A DNA stretch of 45,406 nt from Paradesertivirga mongoliensis (GCF_024436395.1 NZ_JAFMZO010000003.1:981388-1026793), one strand, 5' to 3'; shown: positions 33,875 to 42,769, counted from the first letter of the stretch. Numbers and translations: made by a program. Notes: generated from the sequence alone by a model not told the origin.

Positions 33875-34435
33875 TCACCTCTTATTAATTTCGAAAACCA
33901 TCTTCCTTGCGGTTAAAACGAACTCTGAACAAAGTTGATTTATTTCATGACGATTTACATCATTAATGAGCAAGTATTCTCCGTCCACGTCAGTTAGTAA
34001 AGTAAATAGTCTGTTATAACATTTCCTTAAAGGCTGGACTTCAAAGTTTTGAACTTCAAAGGCGTCCATAGTTTTGGAAAACCGAGTAATATTAGAGTAT
34101 AGTCGATTTAAATTGTTTAAGAGTTTCTGCAACTCAATTGATTCGTCTTCAGTGGTACTGTCTTCAATTTTATTTATATCCTCTTCAATGATTTTCAAAT
34201 CGGAGATTAGATACTCCTTTTCGTATCGTTGTTCGGTCAGTCTTTTAGTAATAAACCAAGCTAACCAAAACGTCAAGATTGATGAAACTATGAGTGAAAA
34301 TACATCGAAAGGAACTAATTCTTTAGAAACAGTCAGCACAGAAAACCAAGACTTTTCATATAAAAACCGTGAAAAAATCACGCATAATAACATGGTGATA
34401 ACATACAGGGCGTAAAAAGTTATCTTTTTCCCCAT
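33875..34435 (-). CDS. Two-TM coiled-coil membrane protein
   Basis: 186 residues. TM helices at about 6-24 (FYALYVITMLLCVIFSRFL) and 44-64 (VFSLIVSSILTFWLAWFITK). A charged coiled-coil follows (DLKIIEEDINKIEDSTTEDE, ELQKLLNNLNRLYSNITRF) with a C-terminal helical part. No family recognised. The start overlaps the DUF4325 gene by 16 nt. It is the last gene of the four-gene operon and converges with the DnaA-like gene (16 nt apart). Likely the membrane sensor or effector of that operon. Confidence 0.7.
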   Translation of the reverse strand: MGKKITFYALYVITMLLCVIFSRFLYEKSWFSVLTVSKELVPFDVFSLIVSSILTFWLAWFITKRLTEQRYEKEYLISDLKIIEEDINKIEDSTTEDESIELQKLLNNLNRLYSNITRFSKTMDAFEVQNFEVQPLRKCYNRLFTLLTDVDGEYLLINDVNRHEINQLCSEFVLTARKMVFEINKR

Positions 34436-34743
34436 ATCTCCTCAACAATATATGAAATCGAATTGCTGAAATATTTGGAATGAAATATCAAAGTTTTATA
34501 AACTTCCTCAACACCAAATTCTCTGGATAGTTCTCCAAATGATTGATCAAGAAAGGAACTACCATACCCTTTGGTCCCATCCAAATAAATATGCAATTTT
34601 TCATTTTCCTGCATGGCCGATTGATATTTTTCCTTCAAAACTTCATTGTAAAACAACTCCCCCGAAAATGGACCTAACTTAATCCACCTTCCCCCAAGCT
34701 TATCATTAAAATCCTTTGCAATCTCTATCTTGAATCTTTCCAT
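34420..34743 (-). CDS. STAS-like DUF4325 protein
   Basis: 107 residues from the ATG at 34743 (MERFKIEIAKDFNDKLGGRW), the usual family start; a frame from 34773 would add ten residues. It shows GGR-x-x-x-LGPFSGELF and LHIYLDGTKGYGSSFLDQSF, GELSREFG. Both blocks are characteristic of DUF4325 (STAS-like), which is normally found with GHKL ATPases as in partner switching. It overlaps the GHKL gene by 19 nt and the following TM gene by 16 nt. No conserved phosphorylatable Ser can be assigned with certainty; S82/S83-like positions in GYGSSFLDQS are candidates. Confidence 0.82.
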   Translation of the reverse strand: MERFKIEIAKDFNDKLGGRWIKLGPFSGELFYNEVLKEKYQSAMQENEKLHIYLDGTKGYGSSFLDQSFGELSREFGVEEVYKTLIFHSKYFSNSISYIVEEIWGKR

Positions 34744-35585
34744 TTTTGAAAATTGTTGAAGTCTATAGTCCAACTATAATATGTGCCGACAAAATTTGGA
34801 TTTTTAGTTGCCACGTACTCGCCATTATTAAAGTGTAAAGATATTGTATTTGTTATTAATACAATATTTGAGAAATATCCACTATTTATCATTTTTTGTA
34901 ACTCTGGTAATCCTCTACCTCTATTAGTAAGTTTTGTCGAGGAGCCTAACCTCCCATGTAGAGAATCCAGGACTACATATTTAGCTCCTAGAAACCAATA
35001 CTTTAAGGGGAGTCCTGCTTGCTTATGAGATTCAATAATACCTTTACCCATATCAACAAAGGTATACTTGATTGACCTTGTATTACGATCAATTTCATGA
35101 GTTAGCCACCAATTAATGTTTTTTTCTCGTATCCCATGCTCTACCGCGTTGCCGATAAGCTCTGTTAAAAATACATTAAAGGGGGAATAATATTCCTTGA
35201 TCCCTATTTTAGTTAACTCTTTGACAATGGTATCAATTAAAGTTGGATTTACCAATCGTTCTTTTTCAGCTTCATTAATCTCTAGTGAAGTAATTTTATG
35301 GTTTTGATGGAAGACCTTATTATCCTTTAGCTTGAACATCTTATGGATAAGTTTCAAGCAAGGAAAAGCTCCTTTTCGAAAAAAGACATTCCTATTAAAT
35401 ATGACTGATTTTTCAATCTGCGCTGCAAATACGATCCAATCACCTTTCGTAATGTCGCGCAGATTTGAAAAGTCTATTGCTATAAATTTATCTTTTGTTG
35501 AAGTTACTTCTTTCAGAACTGTTACCGTAGATTTTATGTGATTATGTTGTAATAAAAAAGATATGGGCAACTTTATAATTCGCAT
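34725..35585 (-). CDS. STAS-like domain fused to GHKL (histidine-kinase-type) ATPase
   Basis: 286 residues. The N-terminal ~100 residues resemble a STAS-like fold (KFIAIDFSNLRDITKGDWIV). The GHKL ATPase occupies ~115-275: N-box ELIGNAVEHG (142-151, with E142 and N146), G1 box FVDMGKGI (176-183), G2 box NRGRGLPEL (221-229), and GTYYSWTID (267-275). There is no dimerisation/His-phosphotransfer helix, so it is an RsbW/SpoIIAB-like or non-kinase GHKL protein. Cotranslated with the DUF4325 protein. Confidence 0.85.
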   Translation of the reverse strand: MRIIKLPISFLLQHNHIKSTVTVLKEVTSTKDKFIAIDFSNLRDITKGDWIVFAAQIEKSVIFNRNVFFRKGAFPCLKLIHKMFKLKDNKVFHQNHKITSLEINEAEKERLVNPTLIDTIVKELTKIGIKEYYSPFNVFLTELIGNAVEHGIREKNINWWLTHEIDRNTRSIKYTFVDMGKGIIESHKQAGLPLKYWFLGAKYVVLDSLHGRLGSSTKLTNRGRGLPELQKMINSGYFSNIVLITNTISLHFNNGEYVATKNPNFVGTYYSWTIDFNNFQKWKDSR

Positions 35586-35633
35586 CGGTTATTCAAATTG
35601 TAGTCAAAATATTTCAATCAATGATTCCTTAGG

Positions 35634-37892
35634 TTATTCAAATGCATTTAAATATTGACTTTGTTTCTCCTTATTGAAGAACCGCTGGATGATTATTCGA
35701 GCTGGAAAAATCACCAATAACGTGAAAGCAAAGGTGGCTATACCTTTAAAAAAATCCTGTTCAATAGGAGCTAATTCGTTGGCAAACTTCAAAACTCCTG
35801 CTATATAATTCCAACTACTTGCTTGCCAAAAGAAGATCAATGGAACTTGTAAAACAATAATGACTATAGGGATTAATAACCATAAAGACTTATTCTTCCA
35901 GGCTTTTAGTTTTCGTGAACTCTCTATTGCATTTAATCGACCAGTCAAATTAGAGTTTTCTATTTTCAATATTGTAACTTCATTCTCTTCTTCCTTGACT
36001 TTTACCTCATCATCTAAGCTCAACTGAACATTTGAAATGCGGGCAGAAGGTTTTTGAACCTTCATCTTTCGTAACGTCTTTTCGTATAATTGAATCGAAC
36101 CGCTTAGATCACGAAGCTGGTTTTCCAACTTTTTGTTCTGGTAGTTAGTTTCTGATAGGTCGCCACTCAGCTCAGTTAAAGTTGAAGATTGTCTGTTTAA
36201 CTCTTCCTGTGCAGCCTTATACTCTTCCTCTAGGTAAACATATTGTCTTTGAATTTCAGATTCAACAAATTCAGCTAACTCCTCCTGCTTAGTTTCTAAA
36301 TCTTTAAATTTATTTAGAAAAAGTTCATCTTTCAAACAGTTAAGGATCATCTTCTCGTCTGATATACCCATGTTATGGAAGTATTTTACACTTCTTATCG
36401 CAATCTTTGAAGAAACAGTATTACTTACTAACGCAGGAGTGGAGATTGTACTTACAAATGCTCGACGATAATCTTCTGTTACAACGGGACTGTATTTTAA
36501 AACTTTTCGTAATAAGATGGAAGGAGAGAAGAAAGCCGGAATGCTCACACCGACCCCTTTTTTCAAAGTTTCGAAACTGTCAAACTTCAATAAGGTTTTG
36601 TCCTCTGTAACGCCAAAGTATTTGACGTCGGCAATACTATTAATTCTAGAAGATCTTAAAAATAATATGGCTTCTCTGAGAAAAATGTCATGTGATATTT
36701 GGTTAATATCCTTCACACCTTTAATTTTTAATCCTTTCTCTTGTCTAAGGTCATCTAGATAGGCGAGGTGCTGAGAGTATTTACTCTCCTGAATCCTTAG
36801 GTATTCTTCACTGCTCGATAGTTGTTCAAAGCTTGATCTAAATATTTCTAGCTTTCTTGTTTTTAGGTTATTTTGCGCATGACTAATTACCTCTGATGGA
36901 TGGGGTGTATTGTCCATATCCTCAAGCTTCTTTTCGAAATATCGCTGCGCGAAACTGTCAAGTTTGTCAGATTTTACTAATGCATTAATTTGTGAATAGC
37001 TCAAATTGCTGGGAATCACACTCTCAAAATCCTTACTCTTGGTCTGAAGTTCTTTAAGGGTCTGGGGTAAATATTTAAAGGAGATATTTAATTGTGTACC
37101 CACTTCAATCAACGCCTTTGCGATATTGTATTCGGTATGTGAGTGGAGGTTAAGTATCGAGTATAAAAAATTAGTATCTACTAAAACGGTCCAGTCGAAA
37201 GTGATATCTTGATATATAAGATCATATTCCTCTTTTGATAACCCAAGAGCAAAGAAAGCTTCGGCTTTCGACGATAGGCTGATCAAATAATCAAGAGTTT
37301 CTACACTAATAACGTTGGCAAAATCTTCAATATATCTTTTAAAAGAAGTTGATAGTTCCCGGTCTGTAAGTTTTTCACAATACTTCTTAAGTAAACTAAT
37401 AAGATCTGCATCTTCGTCTGAAGAACCATCCACTTTAGGTTTAAAGAAGTTTAATGCACTCTTACCTTGAAGAAGAAAGCACTCATAAATATACTCTGTC
37501 AGTATATTCCATAGCTGTTCGATTTCTATTTCATTCAGTTTGCGAGACGAATAACCGCAAATTTGTGTCCTAAATTGTTCAAAACGGTGTAATCTAGCAG
37601 CGTCGTTTCCACGGTCAATTTTCCGAATTTCAGCTTCTCTTTCTAGCGTTAATGAATATTTTTTGTTCTCTACCTTAACAAAGTTAAAATCAACAAGAGT
37701 AACTAAGGACGATTGTAATTCCTCTTCATGTAGTTCAATTGAAAACTCCAAGTTGATGTATTCTTTCAACGCCCTAACATCTATATTTTCCTTAACCGAA
37801 TATAGAATGTATTCTATAATACAGTCTATAGTCTTGTCGCGCGCGTCAGATTTTGCTAAATCTAACGATCTAATGATTTTATTCAATTTCAT
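35634..37892 (-). CDS. Large PIN-like/coiled-coil/two-TM protein
   Basis: 752 residues, first gene of the four-gene operon. The N-terminal ~220 residues are helical and unrecognised. A PIN-like region (~232-435) has VLVDTNFLYSIL (D239), KYLPQTLKEL (E281), HDIFLREAILFLR (D402) and YFGVTEDKTLLKF (D431), the order and spacing of PIN acidic residues with the late T-x-D. A long coiled coil follows (~545-665), then two TM helices near 674-695 and 722-745. I infer a membrane-tethered RNase or DNase. The family is not named. It is 48 nt upstream of the GHKL gene. Confidence 0.72.
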   Translation of the reverse strand: MKLNKIIRSLDLAKSDARDKTIDCIIEYILYSVKENIDVRALKEYINLEFSIELHEEELQSSLVTLVDFNFVKVENKKYSLTLEREAEIRKIDRGNDAARLHRFEQFRTQICGYSSRKLNEIEIEQLWNILTEYIYECFLLQGKSALNFFKPKVDGSSDEDADLISLLKKYCEKLTDRELSTSFKRYIEDFANVISVETLDYLISLSSKAEAFFALGLSKEEYDLIYQDITFDWTVLVDTNFLYSILNLHSHTEYNIAKALIEVGTQLNISFKYLPQTLKELQTKSKDFESVIPSNLSYSQINALVKSDKLDSFAQRYFEKKLEDMDNTPHPSEVISHAQNNLKTRKLEIFRSSFEQLSSSEEYLRIQESKYSQHLAYLDDLRQEKGLKIKGVKDINQISHDIFLREAILFLRSSRINSIADVKYFGVTEDKTLLKFDSFETLKKGVGVSIPAFFSPSILLRKVLKYSPVVTEDYRRAFVSTISTPALVSNTVSSKIAIRSVKYFHNMGISDEKMILNCLKDELFLNKFKDLETKQEELAEFVESEIQRQYVYLEEEYKAAQEELNRQSSTLTELSGDLSETNYQNKKLENQLRDLSGSIQLYEKTLRKMKVQKPSARISNVQLSLDDEVKVKEEENEVTILKIENSNLTGRLNAIESSRKLKAWKNKSLWLLIPIVIIVLQVPLIFFWQASSWNYIAGVLKFANELAPIEQDFFKGIATFAFTLLVIFPARIIIQRFFNKEKQSQYLNAFE

Positions 37893-38036
37893 ATGTACAG
37901 ATCGAGATCTACTTAAGGTAGATTTTCCATTTTCTCATCACACTGATACCTTCTGATAGTCAAGATACTACATAGGTCAATTATCAAATTTACGGATAAC
38001 CATCGAAATAGATTTAACTGTGGAAAAAATCATTAC

Positions 38037-38194
38037 CCTTCTGATTTAAGAGTTCAGCGCAGCGCTCTTAAATCCTCTTGGAAAATCAGGCTCCGCCCGG
38101 CGATGTAGAAAAACCTTTATTTCCGACCGGCCCTTGCTGACGCGAGCGTTTCGCTCGTGGCCACGATGATATGCCGTTTAGAGGATGCCTATAT
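38037..38194. repeat. Palindromic dispersed repeat, unit 1
   Basis: The first half contains a GATTTAAGAG...TCTTAAATC stem (around GCGCAGCGC) at 38043-38074. The second half contains GACGCGAGCGTTTCGCTCG and ends ATGCCGTTTAGAGGATGCC. The same two-part unit recurs directly after it and at 39424. Confidence 0.8.
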
Positions 38195-38340
38195 CCCTCT
38201 CTGGTTTAAGAGTTCAGCGCAGCGCTCGTAAATCATCTTGAAAAATCAGGACTCCGTCCGGCGATGTATAGAAACCTCTTGCTGACGCGAGCCTTTCGCT
38301 AGTTGCCACGATGATATGCCGTTTAGAGAATGCCTATATC
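38195..38340. repeat. Palindromic dispersed repeat, unit 2
   Basis: Near copy of unit 1 in direct orientation: TTTAAGAGTTCAGCGCAGCG, TCCGTCCGGCGATGTA, GCTGACGCGAGC, GATGATATGCCGTTTAGAG. It lacks ~15 nt between the halves and has several substitutions in the second stem. Confidence 0.8.
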
Positions 38341-38350
38341 AAAAAGATTC

Positions 38351-38413
38351 TCCCTTGCTGACGAGAGCGTTCCGCTCGTGTCCACGATAGTCTGTGGTCT
38401 ATAGAAGATTATC
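38351..38413. repeat. Palindromic dispersed repeat, unit 3 (second half only)
   Basis: CTTGCTGACGAGAGCGTTCC then GCTCGTGTCCACGATAGTCT, corresponding to the second half of units 1-2. The first half is missing. Confidence 0.7.
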
Positions 38414-38563
38414 TAATACTCCCATCTGTATTTGAGTCATGCTTAGATTTTTCATTATTTGGTGCAGTGCTAATATTTAAGCCGTAGCGAGATGCTAAGA
38501 CCAGTAGTGAATACATCATTATTCAAGCACGTAACCGGCATATTTGATTCTTCGTTGTGAAAG

Positions 38564-39325
38564 TCATTCATTAGGCCTAGGGAATTGATTTATTATTGCT
38601 AAAAACCTCGCTTGACAGTTTTCATTGTAGACTTCTTCATTCCCCATTATCCATTTATATGTATTGGGATATAAAAATTCTAAAATTTTATATGATGACA
38701 ACCAAAATGCACTCTCAAAAAGTTGAATTTGAAGTTGGCTTTTTTCTGTGTCTATAGAAAGCAAGAAATCCCCAGCTTCGACAAAAGTCTCTTGCTTATA
38801 TTTATTATAAACTACAGTCAAAGCTTTCTTTGATTTGTTGCTCCGGTGGGCAATATAATTTCTCAACACATAGTAATCGTCAATTCTTTTAGAAGTCTCT
38901 TTGTCAAAATTTAAAAATGGATTTCGATTGTCCACTAAGATCTTTTTAGAAACTGACTTCAAGTTACTGGCGCTCCTTATATCGAAATAACCAAGGCCAT
39001 TTAAATAAGCGACACACTCATCTGTCGTTATTTCTTTAGGTAGTTTCAAAGACAGTTGACCTCCTAACGCGCTTGTGTCTTTTTGCAAACACTCACATAT
39101 TATTTTTTCAATATACCATTCCCAATCGCAAACAGTTTTGATGGTGAAGGCCTCGAAAACTTGAATGACTTCGTATTTCGAAAACACTTTACCTGTCAGT
39201 GCCATAATTTTATAAGCAAGAAAATCGGCTTGAGAAAACAAGCGCGACATATACATGATCGTATACTGACAGCCAATAGACTTTAGTTCTAAATTAGCCG
39301 CATTCCGGATTTCTTCTTCAGTCAT
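38564..39325 (-). CDS. HEPN-type protein, putative RNase or toxin
   Basis: 253 residues, no signal. R155-x4-H160 in YYVLRNYIAHRSNKSKKAL is the HEPN catalytic motif (R-x4-6-H) at the right distance after a long helix (FDKETSKRIDDYY). The N-terminal ~80 residues are helical (SQADFLAYKIMALTGKVFSK). HEPN proteins of this size with RNYIAH are usually RiboL-PSP-type or abortive-infection RNases; the exact family is not identified. No MNT nucleotidyltransferase partner is adjacent. It stands alone between copies of the palindromic repeat. Confidence 0.72.
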   Translation of the reverse strand: MTEEEIRNAANLELKSIGCQYTIMYMSRLFSQADFLAYKIMALTGKVFSKYEVIQVFEAFTIKTVCDWEWYIEKIICECLQKDTSALGGQLSLKLPKEITTDECVAYLNGLGYFDIRSASNLKSVSKKILVDNRNPFLNFDKETSKRIDDYYVLRNYIAHRSNKSKKALTVVYNKYKQETFVEAGDFLLSIDTEKSQLQIQLFESAFWLSSYKILEFLYPNTYKWIMGNEEVYNENCQARFLAIINQFPRPNE

Positions 39326-39423
39326 TCATTTATTATAATTTTGCAAAACGTTTAGGGCTTTAAATTTAGCAGTTTATTCAACGTCACTCTGCCTCAGCAC
39401 TAATTAAATAGAAAGAACCTCCC

Positions 39424-39567
39424 CCTTCTGGTTTAAAAGTTCAGCCCAGCGATGTTAAATTATCTTGAAAAATCAGTACTCCGTCCGGCAATGTAGAAAA
39501 ACCCCTTGCTGACGCGAGCGTTTCGCCCGTGGCCACAATGCTATTCCGTTTAGAGGATACCTATATA
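39424..39567. repeat. Palindromic dispersed repeat, unit 4
   Basis: TCTGGTTTAAAAGTTCAGCC, GTCCGGCAATGTAG, CTTGCTGACGCGAGCGTTTC and CCGTTTAGAGGATACC, the same order as units 1-2 in the same orientation. The stem around the CGCTC part has decayed (CGCCCG). The remaining bases of 39326-39619 hold no gene. Confidence 0.8.
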
Positions 39568-39619
39568 AAACAGATTCCGAAATTCTGATGTTCCTTAATC
39601 ATCATCTAAATTAAAAGAC

Positions 39620-39793
39620 ATGGCAAAACGAGGAACAAAAGTGGAGCGCAATTCCGTATCGGAACAACCCCACGAATTAGCATACGAAGCAAAAAAGCAA
39701 GGCACAACCCCAAAGGAAGTATCGTCAGCAAAAAAATCAGCTGGCTCGAATCAACGTAAGGCTGTCGAGAAAAAACTCTCGGCGAAGAAATAA
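39620..39793 (+). CDS. Small DUF3606-like basic protein
   Basis: 57 residues: MAKRGTKVERNSVSEQPHEL, then AYEAKKQGTTPKEVSSAKKS, AGSNQRKAVEKKL and SAKK. The second half follows the DUF3606 layout (E-x-x-x-x-x-x-x-G-x-x-x-x-x-L/V-x-x-A-x-x-x-x-G). It sits just before the LigD gene, separated by a stem-loop. I have an impression of similar small basic proteins next to ligD in Bacteroidota; function unknown. Confidence 0.7.
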   Translation: MAKRGTKVERNSVSEQPHELAYEAKKQGTTPKEVSSAKKSAGSNQRKAVEKKLSAKK

Positions 39794-39815
39794 CAAATAT
39801 TTAATATAAACATTC

Positions 39816-39831
39816 AGCCCCGAAAGGGGCT
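39816..39831 (+). terminator. Stem-loop between small protein gene and ligD
   Basis: AGCCCC-GAAA-GGGGCT, a 6-bp GC-rich stem with a GNRA-type tetraloop, followed by TTGTTGTCT. A terminator or attenuator for the small gene. Its right arm ends 16 nt before the ligD ATG, so it may also affect ligD translation. Confidence 0.7.
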
Positions 39832-39847
39832 TTGTTGTCTCCGGCAG

Positions 39848-42769
39848 ATGAAAATAGCAACGTACAATATCAATGGTATAAACGGCAGATTAGAGATCTT
39901 GCTGCGCTGGTTGAAAGAAGCCCGGCCGGATATTGTATGCTTGCAGGAGCTCAAATCTGAAACCAGTAAATTTCCGGAGCAAGCCATCGCGGATGCCGGT
40001 TACCAGGCCATCTGGCATGGCCAGAAAAGCTGGAACGGCGTGGCTATTCTTTCGAAAACAGACATCCGGGAAATGCGCAGAGATTTGCCAGGCAGCGACA
40101 ACGAGTTCACACACAGTCGCTACATAGAAGCATTTATCAACGGCATCGTCATCGGCTGCATCTATCTTCCAAATGGCAATCCATACCCGGGACCAAAGTT
40201 TGATTATAAATTACGCTGGTTCGAGCGGCTTGCCGCTCACGCAAAAGACCTGGCTGATTTAGATTTTCCGGTTATTCTCATAGGCGACTACAATGTAATG
40301 CCAACCGAACTGGACACCTACAAGCCAGAAAAATATCTGGAGAACGCGCTCTACCGTCCTGAAACCCGGAAGGCATACAAAGACCTGGTAGATCAGGGCT
40401 GGACCGATGCAATCAGAACCCTTTTCCCTAACGAACGCATTTACACTTTTTGGGACTACCTCCGCGATGCCTACGGCAGAAATGCCGGATTACGTCTCGA
40501 TCATTTCTTACTTAATAAAAAAGTAGCCGGCCGGCTGGCCGCTGCTGCCGTTGATAAGCACGTCCGTGGATGGAAAGGCTCCAGCGACCACGCACCGGTC
40601 TGGATAGAATTGGCAGATCAGGATGTTCCACAAACCAAGCGTTCATCTAATAAGTCAAAACCTTTAGAAACCAAAATTGAGGAGGCGGAAACTCACAGAC
40701 AGGAAAACGAGATTCCAATAGCTGATTTACAAACCTTATTGAAGGACGCGCCCAAATCTGAGATACCATTAAAAATTAAGCCGATGAAGGCAACGCTGGT
40801 CGACGCCCCTTTCGACGACCCTGGCTGGATCTACGAAATCAAATGGGATGGCTACCGTGCTGTGGCTACGGTTCAAAATGGACAAGCTGAATTGGTTTCG
40901 CGCAACAATCTCACCTTCGACCAATTTGCTCCCATCAACAAAGTACTGGAAAGCTGGAAGCTCGACCTTGTTTTGGATGGCGAAATAGTCGCACTTGACG
41001 AACAAGGCAACGCCAACTTCGGCGCGCTGCAGAACTGGCGCAATACTAAAAACACCACGCTGGCTTATTTCGTATTTGATATCCTTTGGTACAATGGAAG
41101 GCTGCTCACAGCATTTCCACTCTACCAAAGAAGGGAAATATTGAAGGCCCTCCTACCCGAAAACGACTTGGTTCGTTTAAGCCAGGCATTCGAAGTCGAC
41201 GGTATCGAGTTTTTCGAAGCAGCAAAAAAGATGAAGCTCGAAGGCATTATCGCAAAACGAGCCGACAGTCTCTACACGTCGGATACTCGCTCTCGCGACT
41301 GGCTGAAAATTAAAGCGAAGCTCCGGCAGGAAGTGGTGATTGCAGGATTCACTAAAAATGATGGTACAGTAAAGTATTTCAGCGCATTGGCTATTGGTGT
41401 ATATGACCAGAAAGGCGTGTTGCGCTACATCGGCAAAGTGGGAACGGGCTTCAATACTATCACCCAAAAGGATATGATGGAGCAGTTCAAACCACTGATT
41501 ACTACCGAATGTCCCTTCGACATTGAACCTGATGTAGACGAGCCCTCCACATTTCGCCCGAGACGGTTGGGAGCAAAAGCTACCTGGCTAAAGCCAGAGC
41601 TGATTTGCGAGGTCGAGTACGCCGAAATCACACACGACGGTAAGGTTAGGCAAGCTTCCTTCAAAGGTATGCGCTATGATAAAAAACCTCTGGATGTCGT
41701 CATGGAAATTGAAGCGGATACTGACGATATAGTTGAGGAAGCAAATCTTCATGCTGATATGGAGATCGTAAAGAATGAGGAACCCAAAGCAAAAAAGTCC
41801 AAAGCCGCCAAACCCAAATCTTCTGCACCAGTTACAGACCTCCTAATCTCCTCAACCAACGACATCGAAGAGAAAAAGATTGACGGCCACCTGCTTAAGT
41901 TTACAAACCTGAACAAACTATACTGGCCCGAGGATAAGATTACCAAACGCGACATGTTTAATTACTATCACCAGGTTGCTCCCTTCATGGTCCCTTATCT
42001 CAAGGACCGGCCAATGTCACTTAACCGTTTCCCTGGTGGAATCCACAGCAAAAGCTTCTACCAAAAGAATGTAAGAGACTCTGCTCCCGACTGGGCCGAA
42101 ACCATGCCTCATACCAACGAAACCGGCGAAGAAAAAGACTATTTGCTAGGAAATAACGAAGCCACCTTATTGTGGATGGCAACTTTAGGATGCATTGAAA
42201 TGAACCCATGGTTCAGCCGTGCACAATCTCCCGACCACCCCGATTACTGTGTAATCGACCTCGACCCGGATAAACAAACCTTCGACCAGGTGATACAAGC
42301 AGCACAGGAAGTCAGGAAAGTCCTCGATGCGATCGATGTTCCCAGTTATCCAAAAACATCGGGCTCAACAGGTATACATATCTACATTCCCCTCGGCGCA
42401 AAATACACCTACGATCAAAGCCAGCTCTTCGCCAACATTATAGTCAAACTGGTCCAAAAACAAATTCCGGAATTCACCACACTCGAGCGAATGGTTGCAA
42501 ATCGCAAAGGAAAAATGTATCTCGACTACATGCAAAACCGGCCGGGAGCTACAATCGCAGGCGTCTATTCCCTACGACCCAAACCCGGCGCAACCGTATC
42601 AATGCCACTAAGCTGGGATGAAGTCAGGCCAGGACTCACAATGCGCGATTTCACTATTCATAGTGCGCTTGACAGGCTGAAAGAGACAGGCGATTTGTTC
42701 ACCGGGGTGTTAGGTGAAGGGATCGACCTGAAAACCACTATTCAGAAAGCTCAAAGTGTGTTTGGTTGA
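39848..42769 (+). CDS. ligD: Exonuclease III-DNA ligase D fusion (EEP nuclease + ligase + polymerase)
   Basis: 973 residues. Residues 1-258 are an ExoIII/AP-endonuclease (EEP) domain: YNINGING, CLQELK with E34, GDYNV with D147/N149, and SSDHAP with D247/H248. A charged linker follows. The ATP-dependent ligase domain spans ~305-625, with the nucleotidyl-accepting K332 in EIKWDGYR and the motif KLEGIIAKR. The LigD polymerase/primase domain spans ~681-973 (LKFTNLNKLYWPEDK, DLDPD with D804/D806, TSGSTGIHIYIP). The usual LigD phosphoesterase domain is missing, and the order is ligase then polymerase. It acts in non-homologous end joining with Ku; no ku gene is in the window. Confidence 0.93.
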   Translation: MKIATYNINGINGRLEILLRWLKEARPDIVCLQELKSETSKFPEQAIADAGYQAIWHGQKSWNGVAILSKTDIREMRRDLPGSDNEFTHSRYIEAFINGIVIGCIYLPNGNPYPGPKFDYKLRWFERLAAHAKDLADLDFPVILIGDYNVMPTELDTYKPEKYLENALYRPETRKAYKDLVDQGWTDAIRTLFPNERIYTFWDYLRDAYGRNAGLRLDHFLLNKKVAGRLAAAAVDKHVRGWKGSSDHAPVWIELADQDVPQTKRSSNKSKPLETKIEEAETHRQENEIPIADLQTLLKDAPKSEIPLKIKPMKATLVDAPFDDPGWIYEIKWDGYRAVATVQNGQAELVSRNNLTFDQFAPINKVLESWKLDLVLDGEIVALDEQGNANFGALQNWRNTKNTTLAYFVFDILWYNGRLLTAFPLYQRREILKALLPENDLVRLSQAFEVDGIEFFEAAKKMKLEGIIAKRADSLYTSDTRSRDWLKIKAKLRQEVVIAGFTKNDGTVKYFSALAIGVYDQKGVLRYIGKVGTGFNTITQKDMMEQFKPLITTECPFDIEPDVDEPSTFRPRRLGAKATWLKPELICEVEYAEITHDGKVRQASFKGMRYDKKPLDVVMEIEADTDDIVEEANLHADMEIVKNEEPKAKKSKAAKPKSSAPVTDLLISSTNDIEEKKIDGHLLKFTNLNKLYWPEDKITKRDMFNYYHQVAPFMVPYLKDRPMSLNRFPGGIHSKSFYQKNVRDSAPDWAETMPHTNETGEEKDYLLGNNEATLLWMATLGCIEMNPWFSRAQSPDHPDYCVIDLDPDKQTFDQVIQAAQEVRKVLDAIDVPSYPKTSGSTGIHIYIPLGAKYTYDQSQLFANIIVKLVQKQIPEFTTLERMVANRKGKMYLDYMQNRPGATIAGVYSLRPKPGATVSMPLSWDEVRPGLTMRDFTIHSALDRLKETGDLFTGVLGEGIDLKTTIQKAQSVFG

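Noticed and set aside
38037..38413. Possible CRISPR array because of adjacent repeated units
   Set aside because: Units are ~150 bp, imperfect, without constant short repeats and unique spacers; no cas genes nearby.
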